DNA of 5,754 nucleotides from Nitriliruptoraceae bacterium (GTDB lineage Bacteria > Actinomycetota > Nitriliruptoria > Nitriliruptorales > Nitriliruptoraceae). Of the stretch, positions 1 to 5,754 are shown in pieces; the stretch's first letter is position 1, and each line of letters starts with the position of its first letter. The DNA lies in contig SKNK01000357.1 of the NCBI GenBank assembly GCA_007120565.1, forward strand, positions 1 through 5,754. Direction: 5' to 3'. A program made the position numbers and the translations under genes. The notes under the pieces are model-generated. The model did not search any database. It was not told where the DNA came from and saw only the letters and a list, made by a program, of their open reading frames with translations.

Positions 1-993
1 GCCGCCTTCGTCGAAGCGGGTCTGACGACCCCGGATAGGCAGCTGCCGTGCCCACCGAGTTACGAGCAGGGTGGCATCGTCTTCAACAACTGGAACCCGT
101 TCGACGAGGGCGAGATGGGGCTGGCCACCGCGCTCCTGCGCTCCTGTGACACCTACTTCTACGACCTCGCCTACGAGCAGTGGTTGCGTGAGGACCGCCA
201 GCTCGAGGCCGCCGACCGCGATCTCAGCCAGGCCGAGATCGACGAGATCGTGCCCGAGGTCGCGCACCGGTTCGGCTTCGGGTCGCCCCTCGGTATCGAC
301 CTGCCGTCCGAGTCCGGTGGGTACGTCCCGACCCGTGAGAGCAAGTTCGACTCGTGGTTGCGCACCCGCGATCGCGACTGCCGGCTCGCCGACGAGCTCG
401 AGGAGGGCACGTACGGCCAGGCGGTCTCCGAGGACCGGTGTCGGTTCGGGGGGAGGTGGCGCGGTGGTGATGCCATCAACACCTCGATCGGCCAGGGTGA
501 GACCCAGACCACCCCGCTGCAGGTCGCGATGTCCTACCTCGCCCTCGCCAACGGTGGCGAGGTGCTGCGTCCCCACCTCGGTCGGGCGATCGTCTCACCA
601 GACGGCGAGGTGGTCGAGGAGTTCGAACGTGAGGTCATCAGCACCCTCGACCTGGACGACGCAACGATGGCGGCGATCCACGATGGGCTGGTGAGGGTCG
701 TACACGATGACGAGGGGACCGGCAGCGACCCCTTCGAGGGGTTCCCCCTGGACGAGTACCCGATCGCTGGCAAGACCGGGACCGCCGAGCAACAACCGCG
801 TGTTCCCTACGCCTGGTTCGCCGCCTACGCGCCAGCCGACGATCCGCAGTACGTCGTCGTCGTTGCCGTCGAGGAAGGGGGCGGTGGGTCACAGACCGCC
901 GCGCCGATCGTGCGGGGGATCTACGAGCACCTGTTCGGTATCCGACCTGTCGATGAGTGGGAGTTCCTGCTCGGACCCGAGATCCTGGACTGA
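1..993 (+). CDS. mrdA: Penicillin-binding protein 2 (class B transpeptidase), C-terminal part; 5' end outside window
   Basis: The frame is open from base 1, giving 330 codons to the TGA stop; the N-terminal half lies upstream. The product is the D,D-transpeptidase that cross-links peptidoglycan outside the cytoplasmic membrane during cell elongation, working with RodA. Visible motifs, by codon in the window, are the second active-site motif Ser-Cys-Asp at 48-50 in the PBP2-type context SCDTYFYDLA, the stretch INTSIGQGETQTTPLQVA that precedes the last active-site strands, and the third motif KTGT at 258-261 (GKTGTAEQ). The catalytic SxxK serine, membrane anchor and dimerisation domain must be upstream. 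SxD rather than SxN is usual for PBP2 and is not a defect. Between the second and third motifs is an insert with cysteines at codons 127 and 147; another cysteine is at codon 17. FtsI is the alternative, but the SCDTYFY context and the adjacent rodA favour PBP2. Confidence 0.94.
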   Translation, partial: AAFVEAGLTTPDRQLPCPPSYEQGGIVFNNWNPFDEGEMGLATALLRSCDTYFYDLAYEQWLREDRQLEAADRDLSQAEIDEIVPEVAHRFGFGSPLGIDLPSESGGYVPTRESKFDSWLRTRDRDCRLADELEEGTYGQAVSEDRCRFGGRWRGGDAINTSIGQGETQTTPLQVAMSYLALANGGEVLRPHLGRAIVSPDGEVVEEFEREVISTLDLDDATMAAIHDGLVRVVHDDEGTGSDPFEGFPLDEYPIAGKTGTAEQQPRVPYAWFAAYAPADDPQYVVVVAVEEGGGGSQTAAPIVRGIYEHLFGIRPVDEWEFLLGPEILD

Positions 994-1067
994 CCAACAG
1001 CCGCACCGGCACCGGCAACGTCCGGAACGAGTGAGTACGCGAGAGATCGCAGCGAGGAGGTGAGCGA
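994..1067 (+). other. Short mrdA-rodA intergenic spacer
   Basis: These 74 bp separate the mrdA stop from the rodA start. Apart from the ribosome binding site at its right end, the spacer holds only a short tandem CACCGG motif and no convincing promoter or terminator. This fits co-transcription of the two genes. Confidence 0.6.
1054..1063 (+). promoter_or_regulatory. Strong Shine-Dalgarno for rodA
   Basis: The sequence GAGGAGGTGA is an almost full match to the complement of the 16S rRNA 3' end. Its AGGAGG core ends 7 nt before the GTG at 1068. This decides the rodA start in favour of GTG 1068 over the in-frame ATG pair at 1104 and 1107, which have only a distant GAGGA upstream. Confidence 0.85.
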
Positions 1068-2246
1068 GTGGAGGTCGGCTACGGCGAGGACCGACGCATC
1101 AAGATGATGCGTGAGCGGGTCCAGAAGCGCTGGGGCTCCGCGTACGCGCCCCTACGCCACACCGACCCGGTCCTGATCGTGACCGCCCTGCTCCTCACCG
1201 GGGTCGGACTGGTCGCGATCTACAGCGCCAAGCTCCAGGCACTGACCACGCAAGGCCGTCCCACCACCGAGTACCTCTCGCGGCAGCTGATCGCCCTCGC
1301 GATCGGCATCGTCGCGCTGATCATCGCGTCGTTGATCGACTACCGCAAGCTGCAGTCCTACGCCGCTGTCATGTACGGCGGCAGCATCTTCCTGCTCATC
1401 CTCACGCTCACGCCACTCGGCCACGAGATCAACGGGTCGCAGCGCTGGATCGTGCTCGGGGGCTTCCAGCTCCAGCCGTCGGAGTTGGCGAAGGTCGCCG
1501 CGCTGATCGCGGTGGCGGCCATCCTGCACGAAGCCAAGGGCCAACCGGGGATCGGGCACGTGGGGATCAGCCTCGCAGCGACGATGGTGCCGATGGGGCT
1601 GGTGTTCCTGCAACCCGACCTCGGAACGTCGATCGTCTTCGTGTGGCTCGCCGCAACGCTGTTCCTCATCGGCGGTGTCAAGGCCCGGTACCTGATCGCG
1701 CTGGTGGTGTCGGGCTTCGTCGGCGTCATCCTGGCACTGCAGATGGAGGTGATCCAGGCCTACCAACTGGGGCGTCTCACCTCGTTCCTCGGAGCCAGCG
1801 ATCCGTCCCTCGCGCAGGGGGGCGCTTACCACACCCGGCAATCCCTGATCGCGATCGGGTCGGGCGAGTTCTGGGGCAAGGGGCTGTTCGAGGGCCCCCA
1901 GACCGCCTTGTCCTTCGTGCCCGAGAACCACACCGACTTCGTCTTCACGGTCATCGGGGAGGAGTTCGGGTTCGTCGGCACCAGCCTCGTGCTCGCCGTG
2001 TTCCTCGTGCTGATCTGGCGGGGACTGCGGATCGCGGTGATGGCGAAGGACCTGTTCGGGACCCTCGTTGCCAGTGGTATCTCCTCGATCCTGGCGCTCC
2101 AGGTGGTGATCAACGTGGGGATGACGATCGGCATCATGCCGGTCACGGGCCTGCCGCTGCCCTTCGTCAGCTACGGGGGGACCTCCCTCATCGTCTGGTT
2201 CGGCATGGTCGGCCTCCTGCTGAACATCCACATGCGTCGCTTCTGA
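1068..2246 (+). CDS. rodA: RodA, SEDS-family peptidoglycan glycosyltransferase
   Basis: This 392-aa polytopic membrane protein polymerises lipid II into glycan strands in partnership with PBP2. About ten hydrophobic segments can be read, roughly at residues 33-53, 72-90, 100-115, 138-153, 165-180, 184-202, 207-224, 300-317, 333-352 and 368-386. Between the seventh and eighth is a large extracytoplasmic loop (about 225-295). SEDS signatures are NGSQRWI at 122-128, QPSELAK at 136-142, QPDLGTS at 182-188, PENHTDF at 285-291, and a C-terminal block with GIMPVTGLPLPFVSYGGTS at 355-373. Asp290 in HTDF matches the position of the essential aspartate of characterised RodA proteins. About 30 charged residues precede the first membrane span. 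The length is normal for the family. FtsW is the main alternative; the neighbouring PBP2 gene and absence of division genes make RodA much more likely. Confidence 0.95.
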   Translation: MEVGYGEDRRIKMMRERVQKRWGSAYAPLRHTDPVLIVTALLLTGVGLVAIYSAKLQALTTQGRPTTEYLSRQLIALAIGIVALIIASLIDYRKLQSYAAVMYGGSIFLLILTLTPLGHEINGSQRWIVLGGFQLQPSELAKVAALIAVAAILHEAKGQPGIGHVGISLAATMVPMGLVFLQPDLGTSIVFVWLAATLFLIGGVKARYLIALVVSGFVGVILALQMEVIQAYQLGRLTSFLGASDPSLAQGGAYHTRQSLIAIGSGEFWGKGLFEGPQTALSFVPENHTDFVFTVIGEEFGFVGTSLVLAVFLVLIWRGLRIAVMAKDLFGTLVASGISSILALQVVINVGMTIGIMPVTGLPLPFVSYGGTSLIVWFGMVGLLLNIHMRRF

Positions 2247-2341
2247 CCTGGTCAGCGGGGCCTTCCTCTGGTCGGTAGCCTTGGGTCCAGGTCGAGCGCC
2301 GGTCCCGCGCCGTGGTGGTGTCACGACGGTCCGTTAGCCAG

Positions 2342-2370
2342 CTCGGGCGGCCGTTGCCCCGGCCGTCGAG
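2342..2370 (+). other. G+C-rich hairpin in the leader of the radical SAM gene
   Basis: CGGCCG at 2348-2353 pairs perfectly with CGGCCG at 2360-2365 across a 6-nt TTGCCC loop. CTCG at 2342-2345 pairs with CGAG at 2367-2370, extending the stem around a small internal loop. No run of T follows, so this is not a classic intrinsic terminator. It sits 66 nt before the GTG start and could be a weak terminator, a leader structure or a processing site. In such G+C-rich DNA, chance pairing is also possible. Confidence 0.4.
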
Positions 2371-2426
2371 GAGACCTTCACCGGCGCAGCCGGATGGACC
2401 CGGTCGCTCGCCTGTCCCCACCCAAC

Positions 2427-2430
2427 GGAG
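2427..2430 (+). promoter_or_regulatory. Shine-Dalgarno supporting GTG 2437
   Basis: GGAG (within ACGGAG, 2425-2430) lies 6 nt before GTG 2437. The only other plausible in-frame start near the conserved part of the protein, GTG 2548, has no usable site because GGGA is just 1 nt upstream. The frame is closed by TAG at 2335-2337 and has no ATG, GTG or TTG between there and 2437. Confidence 0.6.
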
Positions 2431-2436
2431 TTCGTC

Positions 2437-4497
2437 GTGCTCGGAGCCGCAACCGCCCGTCGCGCACCCGCGACGCCTGCCCACGGACAACGCGGTGCCT
2501 TCCACCTGCCCGGGGCTGCGGCCCAGGTCCCGCCGTCGTACTGGGACGTGATCGAACCGCTGCTCTCCCGGGTCCGTAAGCCCGCTCAGTACGTGGGTGG
2601 CGAGCACAACCAGGTCGCCGGTCAGTGGGGCGCCGCCGAGACCCGCTGGCTGTTGTGTTACCCCGACACCTACGAGGTTGGTCAGCCCAACCAGGGCCTG
2701 CAGATCCTCTACGAGATCCTCAACGAGCGAGCACACGCCTTGGCGGAGCGGGCCTACGCGCCGTGGACCGACCTCGAGGAGCTCCAGCGTGAGGACGGGA
2801 TCCCCACCTTCTCCCTGGAGCATCACCGGCCCCTGTGGGCCTTCGACGTGTTCGCCGTGACGCTGCCTCACGAGCTCGGCCACACGAACCTGCTCAACCT
2901 GCTCGATCTGGGCGCCGTGCCGATCCGCAGCATCGACCGCAAGGTCGACGACCCGATCGTGCTGGTTGGTGGCCACGCGGCGTACAACCCCGAGCCGCTT
3001 GCGCCCTTCATCGACGCCGCCGTGATGGGCGACGGCGAGGAGGTCACGCTGGAGGTCGATGACGTGCTCCGCGCTTGGAAGCACGACCACCTCGACGTCG
3101 ATGCGGCACCGTCCGCCGACGCACGTCAGGATCTCTTACGCCGGCTCGCGCAGGTCGAAGGCGTGTACGTCCCGGCGTTCTACGAACCGCGCTACCACGA
3201 GGATGGTCGACTCCGCCAGACCGTCGCGGTCGAACCGGGGGTGCCGGCGCTCGTGCCCAAGCGCACCGTCCAGGATCTCGAGGAGTGGGCCTACCCGCGT
3301 AAGCAGATCGTCCCCATGACCGAGACGGTGCATGAGCGCTTCAGCGTCGAGATCTTCCGCGGCTGCACCCGAGGTTGCCGGTTCTGCCAAGCGGGGATGA
3401 TCACCCGTCCGGTCAGGGAGCGGCGCCCGGAGACGATCCAGAAGCTCGTCGAGGAAGGCGTGAAGGACACGGGGTTCAACGAGGTCGGGCTGCTGTCCCT
3501 GTCCTCGGCCGACCACTCGGCGATCGGTCCGGTCGCGCGCGATCTGGCAGACACCTACGAGGGGACCACTACCTCGCTGTCACTGCCCTCGACCCGGGTC
3601 GACGCCTTCAACGTGACGTTGTCCAACGAACTGTCCCGCAACGGTCGCCGTACCGGTCTGACCTTCGCGCCCGAGGCAGGCAGCGAACGTATGCGCATGG
3701 TGATCAACAAGATGGTCTCTGAGGACGACCTGTTGCGCACGGCGGAGACCGCCTTCTCCGAAGGGTGGCGCCACATCAAGCTGTACTTCATGGTGGGGTT
3801 GCCGACCGAGACCGACGAGGACGTGCTGGCGATCGCCGACCTCGGGATCAAGACCTACGAGATCGCCCGCAAGCACGGCAAGGCCAACAAGGTCACGATC
3901 TCGGTCGGGGGGTTCGTCCCGAAGCCCCACACCCCGTTCCAGTGGTGCGCCCAGGATTCCCCGGATGAGATCCGGCGCAAGCTCTCGCTCATCCGCCATG
4001 CGATCAAGCAGCACAGCGGCATCAAGCTGCGAACCAACGACCCCGAGGAAGGGGTCATCGAGGGGCTGTTGTCCCGTGGTGACCGCCGGATCGCCCCAGT
4101 GGTCGAGCGCGCCTGGAAGCTCGGTGCTCGGTTCGATGGGTGGCACGAGATGCCCACCCTGGAGACCTGGAGGCAGGCGCTCGAGGACACCGATGTCGAT
4201 CTGGCCTGGTTCTCCTACCGGGAGCGCGACCAGAAGGAAGCGCTGCCCTGGGATCACCTCGACAGCGGGTTGGACAAGGACTGGCTGTGGGAGGACTGGG
4301 AGGATGCCCGCTCCGACAAGGAGCTCGACGACTGCCGCTGGTCCGCTTGTTACGACTGCGGGGTCTGCCCGGGTCTAAGCATCGAACACGACACGGGGTA
4401 TACGGGCGGCTTCCAGCTGCCCGTTCTGCCCCAGGGGCTCGGCGGTGGGTCCGAGGATCTGCCGACGGCTCCCGAGCGGTACGCCTCCGGGGGATAG
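2437..4497 (+). CDS. B12-binding-like radical SAM protein, TIGR03960 type, function unknown
   Basis: This 686-aa cytosolic protein should cleave S-adenosylmethionine with a [4Fe-4S] cluster; its substrate is unknown. Residues 1-36 are a low-complexity Ala/Pro/Arg extension. Family similarity begins near 37 (LLSRVRKPAQYVGGE at 42-56). Residues about 68-215 resemble a cobalamin-binding Rossmann domain, with DTYEVG at 77-82 where the classical motif is DxHxxG, and GG at 178-179. The radical SAM core spans about 300-530: cluster cysteines C310, C314 and C317 in CTRGCRFC, then QAGMITRPVRER, LTFAPEAGSERMR at 408-420 and KLYFMVGLPTE at 448-458. The C-terminus has a second cysteine cluster, C633, C638, C641 and C644 (CX4CX2CX2C), probably an auxiliary Fe-S or zinc site. 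The following gene encodes its usual partner, DUF2344, 52 bp away. I recognise the family from these motifs and the gene order; no reaction can be assigned. Confidence 0.9.
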   Translation: MLGAATARRAPATPAHGQRGAFHLPGAAAQVPPSYWDVIEPLLSRVRKPAQYVGGEHNQVAGQWGAAETRWLLCYPDTYEVGQPNQGLQILYEILNERAHALAERAYAPWTDLEELQREDGIPTFSLEHHRPLWAFDVFAVTLPHELGHTNLLNLLDLGAVPIRSIDRKVDDPIVLVGGHAAYNPEPLAPFIDAAVMGDGEEVTLEVDDVLRAWKHDHLDVDAAPSADARQDLLRRLAQVEGVYVPAFYEPRYHEDGRLRQTVAVEPGVPALVPKRTVQDLEEWAYPRKQIVPMTETVHERFSVEIFRGCTRGCRFCQAGMITRPVRERRPETIQKLVEEGVKDTGFNEVGLLSLSSADHSAIGPVARDLADTYEGTTTSLSLPSTRVDAFNVTLSNELSRNGRRTGLTFAPEAGSERMRMVINKMVSEDDLLRTAETAFSEGWRHIKLYFMVGLPTETDEDVLAIADLGIKTYEIARKHGKANKVTISVGGFVPKPHTPFQWCAQDSPDEIRRKLSLIRHAIKQHSGIKLRTNDPEEGVIEGLLSRGDRRIAPVVERAWKLGARFDGWHEMPTLETWRQALEDTDVDLAWFSYRERDQKEALPWDHLDSGLDKDWLWEDWEDARSDKELDDCRWSACYDCGVCPGLSIEHDTGYTGGFQLPVLPQGLGGGSEDLPTAPERYASGG

Positions 4498-4530
4498 GGT
4501 CGGGGGCGAGACGAACTTCATGACGTGAGA

Positions 4531-4540
4531 GGGGAGGTGA
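4531..4540 (+). promoter_or_regulatory. Shine-Dalgarno for the DUF2344 gene
   Basis: GGGGAGGTGA contains GGAGGTGA, an extended match to the 16S rRNA 3' end, ending 9 nt before ATG 4550. It fixes that start. The GTG at 4525 belongs to another frame and lies upstream of this site. Confidence 0.8.
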
Positions 4541-4549
4541 CGACAACCG

Positions 4550-5290
4550 ATGCAGCGGTACCGGATCCGGTGGACCAAACAAGAGCGCACGCGCTACATC
4601 TCGGCGCGCGATCTGACCTCGGTCTGGGAACGTGGTCTGCGTCGCGCCGACCTCCCGATCGCGTACTCGGAGGGCTTCACCCCGCACCCGAAGGTGTCCT
4701 TCCCCGACGCGCTGCCGGTGGGGTTCGACTCCACCGGCGAGTACGCCGAACTGACCTTCGCCGCGCCGATCGTCCCGGATCGGGACCTTGCGCGGTTGTC
4801 CGACACCCTGCCTGCAGGGATGGACATCACGACCTACCTCGAGGTCCCCGATGGCGCGCCGAAACTCGCGCGCATGCTCCGGGCGACCCTCTGGGAGCTG
4901 GTCTGGCCCCCGGTCGACGTGACCGAGCTGACCGAGCTCCTCAACCGACGCAGCGACGAGCTGTTGGCCAGTGAGCGCGCTGAGGTGATCCGCCGCCGTC
5001 CCGACGGTGACCGGACCATCGACGTGCGCCCGGCCATGCTCGCGATCGCCGCGTCGACGCGTCCCACCGCCGGTGGTGACGTGTGCACCGTCCTACGCGC
5101 GGTGCTCCGCAACGACGGCCCGACCGTTCGGCCGACCGATCTTTACGCCGCCCTGTCGCACGACGACATCGCTGAGCCAACGCTGTACCGGCGCGTGGCT
5201 CAAGGCGAACACGTCGATGGCGGGTTGCATGAGGCGTTGAGCACGGAGGTCGTCCCCCTGGTCCTTGACGTCGACGCGGAGGCCGCCTGA
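4550..5290 (+). CDS. DUF2344 / TIGR03936 radical-SAM-linked protein
   Basis: This 246-aa soluble protein of unknown biochemical role is the standard companion of TIGR03960-type radical SAM proteins; in some bacteria the two are fused. The N-terminal half carries the family block: RIRWTK at 5-10, RYISARDLTSVWERGLRRA at 15-33, and LPIAYSEGFTPHPKVSF at 35-51, followed by EYAELTF at 64-70. The middle is a helical, charged linker (about 105-150). The C-terminal part has EVIRRRPDG at 145-153, TIDVRPAML at 156-164 and VRPTDLYAAL at 193-202. There is no signal peptide or membrane segment. The single cysteine (C179) argues against its own metal cluster. Several conserved basic and aromatic residues near the N-terminus could bind nucleic acid or the radical SAM partner; this is inference. 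The gene is close to both neighbours (52 bp upstream, 18 bp downstream), consistent with one operon. Confidence 0.9.
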   Translation: MQRYRIRWTKQERTRYISARDLTSVWERGLRRADLPIAYSEGFTPHPKVSFPDALPVGFDSTGEYAELTFAAPIVPDRDLARLSDTLPAGMDITTYLEVPDGAPKLARMLRATLWELVWPPVDVTELTELLNRRSDELLASERAEVIRRRPDGDRTIDVRPAMLAIAASTRPTAGGDVCTVLRAVLRNDGPTVRPTDLYAALSHDDIAEPTLYRRVAQGEHVDGGLHEALSTEVVPLVLDVDAEAA

Positions 5291-5308
5291 CCGACAGCGA
5301 GCCCACCC

Positions 5309-5754
5309 GTGACCGAACCAGCCCGTGAGCCCGACGGCGCCGAGCGCGCCGAGGGGAACGCATCGACCGACAACCCCGACGACGGCGCGCCCAAGCGCCG
5401 CAGCAGCAGGAGCCGCACCCGTAGCCGGACCACTTCGGCCGAGGATCGCGCCTCCAAGAGCGACCGCCCCACAGAGACCTCGAGCGAGCCCCGGGAGGGG
5501 GGACCCGACGACGACGCGAGCGATGGCGGCCGCAAGCGGCGCCGTCGCCGCGGCGGACGTGGTCGCGGTCGTGGTCGTGGCCGCGGTGGCGAGGGCGCCT
5601 CGGCGTCCGGGGGCGAAGCTGCATCCAGCCAGCAGGACCAGGAGCAAGGCGACCGGTCATCGGCGGGCAGCGCCGGGGCCTCCGACGGTGCTCCCGATGC
5701 GAGCTCGGACCAGCGTGCCGGTAGCAGCGGCGGGTCCGAGGATCGGTCCGGCAA
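5309..5754 (+). CDS. rne: Probable ribonuclease E/G (Rne/Rng family), disordered N-terminal extension; 3' end outside window
   Basis: From GTG 5309 the frame stays open for 148 codons to the window edge. No catalytic domain is visible, so the identity rests on gene order: DUF2344 genes are commonly followed by rne/rng and then rplU and rpmA. The visible protein is wholly low complexity: an acidic start, an RS-like basic tract (KRRSSRSRTRSRTTS at 29-43), an acidic stretch, an arginine run with RG repeats at 75-94, then Ser/Ala/Gly/Asp/Gln-rich sequence. Long disordered basic extensions ahead of the S1 domain are typical of actinobacterial RNase E and are thought to bind RNA or degradosome partners. 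Codons here are strongly G/C-ending, as in the neighbours. The ribosome binding site is weak (GCGAG about 8 nt upstream). GTG 5309 is the first start after the preceding stop, and I find no ATG, GTG or TTG in frame later in the window. Transcription factor Rho, which can also carry RG-rich inserts, is the main alternative. Confidence 0.65.
   Translation, partial: MTEPAREPDGAERAEGNASTDNPDDGAPKRRSSRSRTRSRTTSAEDRASKSDRPTETSSEPREGGPDDDASDGGRKRRRRRGGRGRGRGRGRGGEGASASGGEAASSQQDQEQGDRSSAGSAGASDGAPDASSDQRAGSSGGSEDRSG
5555..5590 (+). repeat. CGT/CGC-GGT repeat coding for an Arg-Gly tract
   Basis: Alternating arginine (CGT or CGC) and glycine (GGT or GGC) codons encode GRGRGRGRGRGG at residues 83-94 of the probable RNase E. 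It follows directly on a run of arginine and lysine codons (5531-5551). The near-perfect hexamer periodicity (CGNGGN) makes the tract prone to length change by slippage. RG/RGG tracts are known RNA-binding disordered elements. Confidence 0.8.

Larger units (their letters stand above)
2247..2436 (+). other. 190-bp gap between rodA and the radical SAM gene
   Basis: This is the longest non-coding stretch in the window. I see no tRNA, no small conserved ORF and no convincing sigma-70-type promoter: TAGCCT at 2276-2281 fits a TANNNT -10 box but lacks a -35 box at the right distance. It contains one G+C-rich hairpin (2342-2370) and the ribosome binding site of the next gene. It could hold a promoter or a partial transcription break, or simply be operon-internal leader. 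Confidence 0.55.

Noticed and set aside
1031..1063. Ten-codon possible leader peptide (GTG 1031 to TGA 1061-1063) whose stop overlaps the rodA Shine-Dalgarno
   Set aside because: It has no clear ribosome binding site of its own and the TGA is explained by the AGGAGGTGA ribosome binding site. Nothing beyond position supports translation.
2276..2281. TAGCCT as a possible -10 promoter box after rodA
   Set aside because: The best -35-like sequence (CTGACC at 2243-2248) is about 27 nt away, far beyond the 16-19 nt spacing needed, and such hexamers occur by chance.
1152..2324. Long open frame on the minus strand opposite rodA (about 390 codons)
   Set aside because: Its product is rich in Arg, Asp, Glu, His and Gln with no recognisable domain. 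It mirrors a G+C-rich membrane protein gene whose identity is certain, and long antisense frames are expected in such DNA.
2869..2883. HELGH at residues 145-149 of the radical SAM protein, a perfect HExxH zinc-protease motif
   Set aside because: It lies inside the B12-like domain in a segment (LPHELGHTNLLNLLDL) that matches the family's usual pattern without histidines. There is no downstream third ligand or protease domain context, so it is most likely coincidental.
2188..3090. Minus-strand open frame of about 300 codons spanning the rodA-radical SAM gap
   Set aside because: It overlaps two confident genes, has no recognised domain and no good ribosome binding site, and is a composition artefact of the opposite strand.
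4941..5660. Overlapping minus-strand open frames opposite DUF2344 and the fifth gene
   Set aside because: They are Arg/Ser/Pro/Ala-rich or Thr/Ala-rich shadows of the Arg-Gly and DUF2344 codons. The plus-strand frame fits the operon and codon bias.
5309..5754. Fifth gene as transcription terminator Rho
   Set aside because: Actinobacterial Rho also has Arg/Gly-rich disorder, but it normally starts with a helical Rho N-terminal domain that is not seen here, and the DUF2344 neighbour points to rne. It cannot be fully excluded without downstream sequence.

Overview
The window is a dense, single-strand run of five genes from a high-GC (by eye roughly two-thirds G+C) bacterium, most likely an actinomycete. 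The evidence is the strong codon bias for G or C at third positions, the use of GTG starts in three of the four visible starts, and the gene order. From left to right it holds the C-terminal half of a class B penicillin-binding protein 2 (mrdA), a complete rodA, a complete B12-binding-like radical SAM protein of the TIGR03960 type, a complete DUF2344/TIGR03936 'radical-SAM-linked' protein, and the start of a long, disordered, RG-rich protein that by position is the N-terminus of a ribonuclease E/G. The order mre - mrdA - rodA - radical SAM - DUF2344 - rne - rplU - rpmA - obg is a known actinobacterial arrangement (Streptomyces has a version of it). The order alone does not fix the genus. A deep-branching actinobacterial lineage is possible but cannot be shown from this window.

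Bases 1-2246 are the cell-elongation module. PBP2 (transpeptidase) and RodA (SEDS glycosyltransferase) form the core peptidoglycan synthase of lateral wall growth. They lie 74 bp apart, and rodA has a near-perfect Shine-Dalgarno sequence. Bases 2247-2436 are the only sizeable gap (190 bp). It contains one G+C-rich hairpin and no clear promoter. Bases 2437-5290 are the radical SAM/DUF2344 pair, which is conserved in many bacteria but has no established reaction that I know of. From 5309 the frame is open to the window edge and encodes an RS-like basic tract followed by an Arg-Gly repeat.

I see no mobile element, CRISPR array, tRNA, rRNA or sign of recent gene transfer. The region is mostly ordinary conserved chromosome. 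The part most worth following up is the uncharacterised radical SAM pair, which has two separate cysteine clusters and a cobalamin motif whose ligand histidine is replaced by tyrosine.
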